64,000 nucleotides of DNA, from NCBI GenBank assembly GCA_013397695.1, contig VYZI01000002.1, positions 4,799,422 through 4,863,421 of the forward strand. The letters are read 5' to 3'. Positions 37,100 to 48,429 of the stretch are shown here, piece after piece. Every line of letters begins with the position of its first letter. Position 1 is the first letter of the stretch. Position numbers and translations under genes: made by a program. The notes below the pieces were generated by a model. It saw only the letters and a list, made by a program, of their open reading frames with translations. It was not told the DNA's origin and did no database searches. This DNA comes from Centropus unirufus. Taxonomy: Eukaryota; Chordata; Aves; Cuculiformes; Centropidae.

Positions 37100-40000
37100 A
37101 ACCTGGTTGTTGTTGGTGGTGATAGCCTCCTTGGGTCCCCGCTCCTCTCTATAGAGAAAGTGCAGGCAGCCTGAGACACTACCTGTTAGTCTGTGCATGA
37201 CACACAACTCTCTCAAAAAAACATCAGGATGAGAAACCATAATGTCCTTTATCCCCTTCTCTGACTTGTTCTGTGTCCAGCTGAGGCCTGACTGCACAGG
37301 CATAATGGTTTATACAGCTGGGAAATTGAGATCTCAGTGACTTGCTGGTTTTGTGCAAAAATATTCTACATTGTCTGCTCTGTTTCCTAAGTTTGAGCAT
37401 TCTGGGCTTTACTGGTGTTCGTTTATGGCTAGACAATTCCCAATATTGAGAAACAGTATGCAGAGTTTTTAATGAGGTTAGAAAATTAATCCGTTCTTAA
37501 CAAACCATTGTTTATCTCATTATATGCACCTTCAGAGAGTTAAGACCAACCTACACAGTGCCACTGTTCTGTAGATTAATTCATGGCTGATGAAAACAGA
37601 TTATTCTTAAAAGCAAAAGCTCTATTGTTCAAATGTCCCATTGTGAGTCTTGCTGCCCTGTATTACTCATTGCTTGAAGGACTTATCAGACCTATGGATA
37701 CGGCTGCCAATGTAGCCCCAGTGAGCTCAGTAGCATTTATGCCTGCTAACAATTTCACTTAAAGGAGCATTCCTTTGTTGGCTGGCACTTTTTTCCATTT
37801 TGTTAGGCGGAGGAATGTCATGGCAGCCAAGGACAGGTGATGATTTGAAATATACGGGCAGAAACCTCTCACTAAGATAATATAAAACAACTTTTTGCAA
37901 ACATCTTACTGAGGAGGAAATAGGCTAGGGATTATCAGGAGATTTTTTTTCTTGCTGTAAAATTTTGCTAAGATGCAAGCAAAAAACCCCCACCCAGTAA
38001 ACCTATAAAACTTTACTCAGTACTAAGGCTTTGGTCTTTCTGAGGACAATACTAGTTGAAATTGCTGCATCATGCAATTTTAAATGATTTGCTTACTGAA
38101 TGTAAAAAACAAAATTAATTGGAATCTTCTTCCTCCACCCTTTCTGAGACACATGGTGATATAGCAACAGAAATGATGGATGTAGTGGATGATTGCTTGC
38201 TGAACCAATGTGTGAGAAACTATGCTAGGAATAATTCATGCCAAGATATAGTCTTAACTAAAAGACATATTAAAAACAACATCTTGACAGGTTTAATATC
38301 TTACATGATACACATAATCTGTGACTTCTATGGCATGTGATTATCTCAAAACATGATATTTCAGTAGAACTTCAATTTTATGAAAATATCTCAAGAGATG
38401 CTTGATCTAATGTTAAATCAATCTTTCACAAAGTAAAGGAAACGCAAAGTCATTCTGAGGTATGGTACGGCCTCATCTTTATCTAATAGTACTCAAACCA
38501 GTACTGTTTCCATGGGGAAACGGGAATTACAATGGTATAGAACAGGCAAAAGTGACCCAATACACATAATAAGGTATTTTGGATGAAAATGCATTTCATA
38601 CAAACAGAAGATTAACCGCTTTGTCATACTGAGAACTCACTGATGTCAAAAATAAAGCAATGTCTAATATAGCAGGCATATATTCCACATTTATGTCTGT
38701 CACCTCTATTTTATCAAAGAGGAGATTTTACAATACTTTAAGTGACAAAAGACCAAGTCGGGTGTTTAACAAGTAGGAAGATCAAATAATGCTAATGGGT
38801 ATTGCTCACAGCTGTGATTAGCTTTCATGTGAAGAGTACGAAGCAAATGACAAAAAGGCCTCATGGTTGTTGTGAGAGATACAAGATAAGTAACTGTGGG
38901 TTTTAAGCTTGCCACTTATGTTTCACCATGAACAACGGAGATCTTGGGTGAGGAGGCAAAGGACTAAGCTGGATCACAGAAACAGGTTGAGTTGGGCTTG
39001 ATTTTTCCCGTATCATCTCTTGTTTGTCCTACAAGTGTAGGAAGCTGTTTTTTACCAAAGAAATTGTTATGTATTTTATACAGCCACTGGCCAGTGAAAT
39101 CAACTAATAGTAAGCAAAGGATATAAAATCTTCTATTTCACAGTAGTTTTTGTTAAAGAACAGTATCTTTGAGAATGGAAATAGAGTTGGAATCAGCACA
39201 TGGAAGGTGCCAAGTAATTTAGCTGTATTTACTACAAGAGTTTCTCAGTATATGTATTTTTGAAGGCAGGTATAAAGATTTTTACTCCCTCTTGTCTCTA
39301 AGATATGCATCTGCTTGATTCTTGAGACTAAATTGGGTCAAACTTAGCAAGCACTAGAGGAAAGAAATCTTACATGTTCTGTAGTGACATCTGGACAGAT
39401 GCTGACCAGATGGAAACAGCCATTTTTTTTTCAAATGCTCTAGTATTGTCAATTGAAACGGATGGAGTTTTGTGGATTTATTGTGTTCCTTTCTGAAAAG
39501 GCATGCTGTTTCTAACCAGTGATATTTTAATCTTTCCATAAATTAGGCAAAGGCTGATATTTGTTTTGTGATGAAAAGTATAAGACACATTCCTGCACAC
39601 TAAGAAAGCCATAACATAAACCCTGCAGTAACATTCAAAATGCCAAGTTCTCTCTTGTTGCTATTGTTTATCATTTTTAAAAGTCCTGAAATAATAGAAT
39701 CCAGATCATAAAATGGCAAATAAAGATTATTTCCTATCTATAATATGTCTTTCTGTCTGGCGAGTAAAATCTTGGCTTCCTGTATTATATGAAAGGGTAA
39801 TTTATTTTTTTTTTTCCAATGGCCATCCTGTCAGCAGCTTCTTATTAATACCTATAATCCTTTTCTTCGATGCTTTCTGATATCCCGTAACTTAAGGAGC
39901 ATATATTTCTGTGCCCAAATAATTAAACATAGCAATAGAAGAGAATGCAGCTCTAGAGGCTGCAAGAAAGACAGTTTGATGGGCAAGAGCCACAGATTTT

Positions 40001-43000
40001 GAAGAGTCTGACTTATCTGTAAATCAAGCCATAAACTAAACTGATTGGTGAAAAAAATACATAGGATTCCCAAAAAGTCCTAGGCAAGAAATAATGGAGA
40101 GGAAACAGACAACTCAGGAAAATAAATAAATCAATATTTGGACTGAAATAGTAGCAGACTAATTATAGATTGTTAAAGAACTCACTGTCATATGAACCAG
40201 TAGATAAATATTTGGTGTTAACAAACCTTGCTAAAACCATCTCTCTGCACTCATAGAAAAGATTAAAATTATTTCCATCCATTTCTCAGGGGGGATCTTC
40301 AACATTCAGAAGTTAAATTTTGTAAATCTGCCTTTGTATGGAAATATCGATGTATTGTAACATTTGAGAAGCTAATTCAATCAAACTACCTTTTTGATGT
40401 TTCCCTTGATACTTACTAACCCAGAATCCTGGTGTACTAGCGGATGCCAGTGCTTGAGAAAGAGATGCAGAGAGCAGTCCAGGTTCTCAGCTGGTAGGTG
40501 TCTGGTGTTGCCTTGACTTCTTCCAAGTCTGTGGAATAAATCACTTTACCGAAGTGTCTGACCCTAATTAGCTGCATAGCAACCCGGGAAGATAATTAGG
40601 CTATCGTAAAGGGCAAAAAAACACGGTATAAAGAAGAAAATGTTTGATACTTGATACTCTGCTACTGGGAGAGGGATCCTGACTAGCAAACATAATTTGG
40701 TTAATGGGCTAGGGAAATATGTAAAACTAGGATTAATCAAAAGTTTGCTTCATCTTTGAATTTGACCTTTAAAATGATTCTTCCATGAGAAATAAATTGA
40801 AGAATATCTGGATCAGTAACTTTTCCATTCCAATGTGCAAATTTTGATAATCTTTATTTTATTTTCTTTTTCTCCCAAACTATACAGAATGACATTCAGG
40901 ATGAGATAATTAGATCCCAAAGGTGAATTTTAATTCTTTTCAGGTTACTTTGCTGAGCACACGAGCAAACTGTAACACATCCTATAAACCAACAGCTAAT
41001 AATCCAAAACAAAACAAGGAAACTCAGTCCTTTCATCTGGAACAGGGAGATTGATACCTTTTTGTTTAGGACCTCAATAAGCTGAGATAGCCCATTCTTT
41101 CACAGGCACTCTCTGTGCCTCAGACAGATTCAACAGGGCAATGAATTTATAGGTGAGTTGAATACAAACTCAAAACAGGAAACAGAAGCTAAGGCAGCAA
41201 CATCAAAGGAGTGAGAAAGTACCTTCCCATTTTGTTTGTGTTTCATGTGAGCTTATAAGGCAGGAACAAACAGGAAGAGGTGAGGAAGTAACAAAAGATG
41301 ATGCAAGAGTAATAAGTTCCTTGTTTAATGCACTCAGCAGTAGCTTGTAGATAGAAGATTTCTATAAGCACAGTGGATGCATTTTGCTGAAATTAGAAAG
41401 GTATAAAATAACCTTTTAGTTTACCAGTGGTCCCACAGGATGGGATACAGATCTGAGGCACATCAATAAAAATTGGATTAGATTTACAGCTCTGCCCTAT
41501 TGCCCAATTATAGCATGCTTGAGATATACAGTAATTTATCAGTAGATTTCTATTGAACATACTAGTCATAGTCTTCATGCTGAAGACTATTTTCGTTAAT
41601 CAAGCAGCTAGGTAGTTACCCTCACAACTTTACTTTTAAAGGAAATATGTTCCTTTTCTAGAGCTGGCATGTCTCTTCCCTCAATCCTAATATACATGAG
41701 TCAAGGAAAAAGCATTCTTTTTATATGCAGGCCACATTTGCAATTTGTGTTAGTCTAGTGACTCCAGTGAGTTTATAGCAGACTGGAAGTTAGCTCTGCA
41801 TGTTATATTTTGTTTCGCCTATTTGTAATAAGAACAACACCAATCCTACATATAGAAAGCATTCTGTAGGCTGCAAATAACACCATGAGATGCCTAAGGA
41901 AGGAGGAGTAAAGAGGCATCTTTGCTTCGATCCCTTTGTGTGTGTTTTATTATATACTCTATAATTATGTGACAATATGTAAAAAGGTGCTGGGTGAAGA
42001 ATAGCATGTGAACAAATCTTTGTATGCATAGACTGGCAAGAGGATGTTTTTTGGATCAGACTCAATTGTGGCATTTTATGAGTGCTTAATATTTCTGTCA
42101 GTTTTCTGCTCAAATGCTATTGTGTTCTTTGGAGGACTTTTTTCCATGTGAACTGAGGACATGAGAGCGCAGTTCCACCAGACACACTGTGGCTGTGCAT
42201 CCTCTCTCTGCCACGCAATATGAAATGCGTGCGGGGAACACGCGAATGGTTGTTCCCTTCTGCCATTTATTTTCCCCAGAAAATCCCGCATTGGGCAGCC
42301 TTTCTCGTTGGCATCTGTAGGCTGGCCAGCATACACATGGACTTCATCTCTGGTCCTTCTGCCACAATGTTCCTGCAGAACCATCATTTCACTCTGACAG
42401 TGGTAATTGCTGGAAATCTCTGTGCTTATGGTCTATGCCAGGGATACGGAACAGGCAAGTTATGCCAGCACTGAAAGGTGGTAGTGCAGCTGCTGCAAAA
42501 AGTGAGTGTAGGGATGATAGTGAAGAGAGTAAATTGTTTGGGATACAGTTGTAATGAGGATTTGTCTGTTGACTGTTGTCATATTATCCATCAGCTATTT
42601 CTGGCCCTAGGCAATGGCCATGCTGTTAGCCTGTTAACAAGTTCAAGTTTGCCTCTTTCTGCTTTAGTTCATTGCTTTATTTTTTGATTCAGTAAGTTTT
42701 AGCACCTAAAAAAGTGAGGTTAAAAATCGATATGAAGCTTTTATTTGTGGGTGCTTCATTTGTGGGGATTCACCCACAAAAGTGTCAATTTTGAGCTGCT
42801 AATTTATTTTCTTCCTACTTATCTTACTTGAGATGTAAGCCTTGGCTGCATAAATGAACCATTTTTTCCTCTCTTTAGTGTATCACTTTTTTAAGCCTGA
42901 AGAAGCATTTTATTCTCAACTCTCTGCTCTATGAGGCTCTAAATACCATAGTTGTCAGATCCAGACTCATCAGTTGCCTCCAGAGACCAAAATCTTGGAA

Positions 43001-46000
43001 TCATCCCAAGTTCTCAATTTTCCTTATAACTTCTCTGTCTTCTGTGAATGTAAGCTTATGTACCACCACCTTTTCAATTGCTCATGGTCATGGCAGGGTC
43101 TTTCTCCAAAGCCAACATTGGCAGTTTCTTTGTATGTCTCAACCTGAGGCTTAGAGTTCACCCTACCCAGGAAGCTACTGATGAGGTTGCAGAGTGCCTC
43201 ATCTCCTGTGCTATGGCAGAGAGACAGAAACATTGGTGCCTTTTGGGATTTGGAGAGAATTTGAGAAAATGGATGAATTTTCCATGCCAGTGTTGGAGAT
43301 GAAGAAACCTTTCTCTACCCTCATCGTTTGAAGCCACATAAATTAATCAGACATTAATTAGGTCAGAAATAGAGGAGCTGTGCTAGCATCATCAGAGGTA
43401 CTCACTTAAGGGAAAGGAATCTTGTTCACCTATTCCTGGTCAAAAGAATTTCAAAAATACATTTAATCTGAAACAGTCAGTAAAAGAAGCTCAGAATTAG
43501 TCTGGAAGATATGGCTGAAATGGAAAACCACTTTATTTTGTTGTGTTTTTCTATTTTGTGGCAGGAACTCTTTAAGGTGGGCTTCCGAGTAATGTTTTGA
43601 TTACAGCTTGATTTCTTTCTGTTCTCTCATCATCATCTACTGGAGGAAAATAGCTGGCCAACTGAGTGTAAATTTCTCTCTTGAAGGTGGCATTTGCTGG
43701 GGCCAAGCCACTACCACAATGAGGCATGACTCTAATTGCACTGGCAGTTATACATTCATTAGTTCCTGTACTTTTCCTTCAACATTTACAGCTGAAATAA
43801 TTTTCCCAATAGCTCGAAAAAGTCATTCTGCTTCTGCATTAGCTGTAATGGAATTATTCTTCAATGAGAAAATCCAGCATATTTTGCAAGTTCTTAGATT
43901 CCTGCCCATGGAAAGTTGTGCTGTTATGCATTCATAGTGTTTTAGAATTCTGTAGATGGAAAATACCCAGTAATGTGACAGTGGTGCTGGCTAATGTCTA
44001 ATATTTTATGTGCACCTAGAGAATTGTATACATTGATCAATAATGACTAAAGCGTAATGCTGGAGACCCCTGAATATTGACAGCTTCTATGGAGTCCACT
44101 AGTCTAAAAGTGCTAAGAATAAAATTACAATGCTCCAAATTGTTTCTCTCTTTAGGATGCTGAATGCATCCTAGTTTTGATACTCTAAGACGTTTTGGAT
44201 AAATCTTGTTAGTATTTATGTCATTTTTTTAAAAAAAAAATTGTTGAGCAAATTGTTTGTTCCCAATAGACAGTAACTACAACTGAAAGAGCTGCTGCAA
44301 AATGTGCAGACTTGTGCGCATGTACTTGTGTCTGTGGCTTCTAGTTTCATCTTTCATAATGAATATGCATGTGAGTGGCAGCTATAGCACCTTAGCATAA
44401 TGAAATCTTGGGTTTAGAAGGCTAACTATGAAAGCAGAGTCTTAAGTTTGGACATTCTTTTCTTAAAAGACCTATGTTTAGTTTTGATTTGGCCCTAGCA
44501 TGTAGAAGTTACTTATGAAATTTTACAGTGTGGCCCCTTTCCTATGTCCTCTCCAGCCATTTAAAAACATTGATCAAAGGAAATCCAGTCCTGTACAAAT
44601 AAGCATGTTGTTGATTTGACGCTCTAAAAGTTTCTGTATTGCTGGTCATTAGGGTTATGAAACAAATCTGACTGATAGAGAACATTGTGTTTAAGATATT
44701 TCCTGGTGTAACCTTTTTACTTGGGAAACTGCTTGGTCATTCTGCTCTGGAAATCTAGTTGAAAAGGGAGTGTTTTGATCTTTTCAGCACATAACACCTC
44801 ACTTCTATTTTCTGATGGCTTTTACTGACTGTTTTAATTTAATGACATGCTAAGTTACTGTAGACCAACATTACTGGTTTCAAGGGACCAGCATGCCAAT
44901 CCTACCCAGGAACAGAGCTTTGTGTTTTGTTTCTGTCATTAGTGATGTCAGATATCTGGGGAAAAAAAGCCTAACTGTTCCACTTCCAGGACACATTTTG
45001 GTATGATTTCACAGAATATTTAATCAGCCTCTAACAATTTTCTGCTCAAAAACTTTGTGAGGCAGAATAGGGTTCTCTGTCTTGAACGGACCTCAAAAGA
45101 TTCCTCTTCCGTGAATGTATTGAAAGAGGGTTTGTACTTGTATGAACTTCTAGCAGCTGTAACATCTTGGAGCAAGTCAAACTTCCAATAAAATGGTCTA
45201 ATTTTAGTGCTAAAAGACCCATGCTATTTGGTTTTTTTTCCCCAGAATTTAATTTCTCTTATCATTTTGGTTTTCATTCTATCTTGGATTAGAATTCTTT
45301 TAAATTAAAGTGTTTTCTGTACAGGAGAAATCCAGTGCATGCCCAGCTGTATTTATGGGATTATACTATTTTTGAGGGGAAAAATGGGTAGTTTTATGAT
45401 TACAGATAATTTCCTGTAATGCTCTTATTTTATAGCAATCAATGGGAACAGAGATGGAATAAACAACAGGCAGAAAAATCCTGTGTTATAATCCACATAA
45501 TGGAGCAAAAGGAAGAGAATTAATGGCTGACTTTGCCATAAATTTGCTATTTCTTGATTTTTAAGCATTACGGTTTGTAACCTGAATGTTACATTATTGC
45601 AAGTTTTTATATGCTAGTAGCTTATATTACTCAGAATTTTATAAGGCAGATTTTACGGCTGCTTAATACCTCAGTCAGCACTAATACAGAGGAATCTCAA
45701 AATGGGACAAAGTTTATACTAAGTTTTAATGAGTAGCACTCAATAGCCCAAAGAAGTCCCACGCTATTTAAATTCTTGGTCTGAAGCTTAATATGTCACC
45801 CAGCAAAGCTCTGTTTTTAAGCTGCTGAGATTTCCTAATTTCAGAAGCAGCACCCTTCCGTGATTTCATAATTTTCTCTCCCAAGTTAGAAGAGAAATGG
45901 GAAGGCATCAAAATGCTGAAAAATCAAAATGTAAATGCAACAGAAAGTTTATGTTTTTAGGGCAAATATTTGGAGAACTTTTATTTTTGCAGAATGGCTT

Positions 46001-46860
46001 TGTCTCTGCTGCAGAGATGATACGCGAATGCATCGGTTATATGCTGTACAATGAACTTTCTTAACATGCCGCAAATGTCAGCTGCTAATGGCAAATAAAC
46101 AGCTTCAGTTCATAATCTAGATTTTTTTTTTGGCACAGGGCAGGGACTGAATTTGAATTTCAACATAAGCCAAGTAAGAAATGCCCATCAGGATGCTAGA
46201 ACAACACAGTACCTGCTGAGGTTAAATGATTCAGTGAGGACCTCAAAACTATGATTCAAAGAGACATGAGATTATCTGTGTGATCACTCAGATTTAGAGA
46301 AATAGCAGGATATTTTTTTGTCATTGTTAGCTTCTCTCGTAAAATATATGTATTATCCTTCAGCACAGTCTGTGTGTTTCTGTAACTCTTCTTATGGCAC
46401 AAATGCATATCTGTCACAGCAACAATACAGCAGGGAATGGATACCAACGTTTTTGCACTGATGTCATAATCATCCACCTGCTTTGTCCTGAAAACCTATA
46501 ATCTTGAAATGAGTGACAGAGGCAGAAACCTTGGGGAAGTGTATCTTTACCAAGGCAAGAATTCAGTTTTTGTTTAATTAATTTACTCCATTGATTTATT
46601 GAGCAATGGGCTGGTCTGGACTACACAGAAGGACTAGATCGACCCAAAATATGGAAGGGAAAAGCCAGCTTGGGTGCAGATACTCAACTGCCTCACCTGG
46701 AGCACAGCCCCTGCACATGCAGGCCCAGGGTTATTTAAGAATAACCATTCCCACATGCCTTTTAACAATGGGACCTGAGGAATTAAGGACATGAAGATCA
46801 CCTGCAACCTATGTGTTACAGGTCGTAGATCCCCAAATAACTTCATGTTTTCTGTGAAAG
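37100..46860. other. Non-coding stretch, no gene recognised
   Basis: No supported gene occurs in almost 10 kb. A possible scrap of palindromic repeat ('tgtagccccagtgagctcag' onward) lies at about 37711-37750. A T7A10 run lies at 44224-44240. Open frames such as 42220-42474 and 38119-38340 (plus) lack splice or domain support. Confidence 0.5.
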
Positions 46861-47029
46861 GGGAAGTCTGGAATCATAGAAACGTTCGGTTTGAAAAGTT
46901 CTTCGAAATTGAGTCCAACCGTACCTGCCTACCTCTAAACCATATCCCTGAGCACTTCATCTACCCGTCTTTTAAATACCTGCAGAGATGGTGACCCAGC
47001 CACCTCCCTAGGCAGCCTGTGTCAGTACC

Positions 47030-47118
47030 TGATAACCCTTTTGCCAACCTCCAGTCACGTGGAACATCCCTGTCAGCTGGAACTGCCAGTAGATGATAGA
47101 AAGGGTTTTGGTGAGCAC
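47030..47118 (-). pseudogene. CR1 ORF2 reverse-transcriptase scrap
   Basis: The minus-strand frame reads VLTKTLSIIYWQFQLTGMFH and then VTGGWQKG. This matches the short block at the start of the CR1 RT domain ('...LSIIY...W.TGE.P..W...'). It is only about 30 codons long, joined on one side to ORF1 sequence and on the other to the 3' UTR. Confidence 0.7.
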
Positions 47119-47149
47119 CATGGTCAAAACCTTCAAAATTTTACTCCTG

Positions 47150-47640
47150 ACACCAGGTTTGGAGCGAGGTATTTCTTTTCTGGCTCTTCCTCTTCATTCC
47201 CTTATTGTTCCCTGTAATAGGAATGACAGAGGAGAGCCCTACCAGTGCACCTGAGCCCTTCACCATTCTTCCCAAGGCCCTTAAGGCCCTTTTAATTTAC
47301 CATAGGTTTCTCATTGGGTTTTCAGTACTGCTTACTCAAAAAATCAATAGCGAATAATAATCCATGGGCCCGTGCAGAGTTTGAAGATTTTATTCCCTAA
47401 CAGAGCCCCAGGTAGGCAGCACTCTTCCTTATATAATGGGTCCCGTCTGCATATTGAACCTTCTGTTCCCTTCAGAAGGGAGTCTTCTATGACTACAATC
47501 CATCTTTTCTTCTTTACACAAGCCATTTTGACGGATGGCTTAGGGTGTCTTAACCTAGGGAATATTTCTAGGCTGTAAGACCTATTCTCCACATTAAGGG
47601 CTGGTTCCATTGGCAGAGCTTCATATCTGTTGTACAAGGA
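47150..47640 (-). pseudogene. CR1 ORF1, SGNH-esterase-like domain (broken)
   Basis: The minus-strand frame 47637-47344 contains KKKRWIVVIEDSLLKGTEG and then SICRRDPLYKEECCLPGA, which match block I of the esterase (SGNH/GDSL) domain of CR1 ORF1. The glycine of the GDS motif is Glu here (codon 47485-47487, a single G-to-A change from GGA); the serine (47479-47481) survives. After a stop near 47344 the domain continues in another frame: IKRALRALGRMVKGSGALV, then SSVIPITGN and TWCQ, ending near 47150. The C-terminal catalytic Asp-x-x-His block is missing. The copy is inactive. Confidence 0.85.
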
Positions 47641-47987
47641 AATGTGGGAAGTTCAGGTTGACTCAGGGGGTACATACCTGATGTGCTGGGCAGGAAGGTG
47701 CTGGCATTCCCCTTCATCTCGTAAATTTCTCTGTTCAGTTGGATGCAGAGAGGATGGAGAGTCCTCTGCCACAAGAGGCACGCCTGTTTTTTTGGTCTGA
47801 GATAGGGAGCAGAACATGTTGTTCCAGCGATCTCCGACTCCCTGATGGTCCTCACCCTGGTCACCTCCTCCTTGAGTTCTTCCACCAAGCGGAGGACTTC
47901 CTTCACCCGGGCACCCTTTTCACAGGTGAATTCCCCACTGGTGCCTGGTACCAGTGCAGGAGGGGGGCACACTCTGAAGCTCCACAT
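47640..47987 (-). pseudogene. CR1 ORF1, N-terminal region
   Basis: The minus-strand frame starts MWSFRVCPPPALVPGTSGEF and continues TCEKGARVKEVLRLVEEL, then KEEVTRVRTIRESE. CR1 ORF1 proteins have a cysteine motif here (CPxC...CxxC) followed by a charged coiled-coil-like helix ending in 'IRESE'. In this copy the cysteine motif has lost members: CPPP in place of CPxC, and CEKG in place of CEKC. Downstream it reads LNREIYEMKGNASTFLPST. ORF1 is thought to bind element RNA. The frame slips near 47640, where the next part of ORF1 continues in another frame. Confidence 0.8.
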
Positions 47988-48429
47988 CTGGGTGGCAGCC
48001 CCCGTGGGGCTCTGGGTGACTCCACGTCACAGCTGGTGCAGAGCTTGGAGGGGCCCTAGTTTTCTGTTTAGAGGACACCACGGCTCCTTGGTACTTCTGG
48101 TCGAGGTTCAGTGTCCGGCTCAAATGCCTTCCCTGCATGTCATTACCTGCTTGCTCTGCTTGTGTATTGTGTCTCACAACCTGCCGCTGCACCCTTCTGA
48201 TGGGTCATGCCCTCTTTGCCTGCATCTGGTCACCATGCTCCTGTCGCTTGAGCTCCCTAGGGGCTGTTTAATTGTCCTGTGGATGCTTCTGGGAATTGCC
48301 CTGCTGCATCCGCCTCCCTTGTGAGAACTGTCGCTTCTGGGATTTGGGAATTTCCTGCTCCCTCCTGGGAGTTCCTTCTCTCTAGGGACCATCTGTCTGC
48401 CTCGAACTAGCGCTCAGCTGCAGAACTTT

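Larger units (their letters stand above)
46871..48420 (-). mobile_element. CR1 LINE with large internal deletions, minus strand
   Basis: The 3' end is at 46871 ('gaatcatagaaacg', the reverse complement of the CR1 terminal octamers). Moving up in coordinates, the 3' UTR runs to about 47030, a short RT scrap lies at 47030-47118, the ORF1 esterase-like domain spans about 47150-47640, and the ORF1 N-terminal region lies at 47640-47987. GC-richer 5' sequence fades out near 48420. The rest of ORF1's C-terminus, all of the endonuclease domain and nearly all of the reverse transcriptase are absent. The 5' border is approximate. Confidence 0.88.

Noticed and set aside
38119..38340. Coding gene on the plus strand
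   Set aside because: There is no splice acceptor of quality, no domain and no 3' signal nearby; the frame length is within chance.
42220..42474. Coding gene on the plus strand (84 codons)
   Set aside because: The frame overlaps an equally long minus-strand frame; no splice sites, domain or conservation evidence.
47344..47987. Host gene encoding a GDSL-type esterase
   Set aside because: The sequence matches the ORF1 esterase domain of CR1, is frameshifted, and lies inside a CR1 element.
47740..48420. CpG-island promoter because of higher GC
   Set aside because: CpG dinucleotides are scarce and the GC comes from the CR1 5' region.
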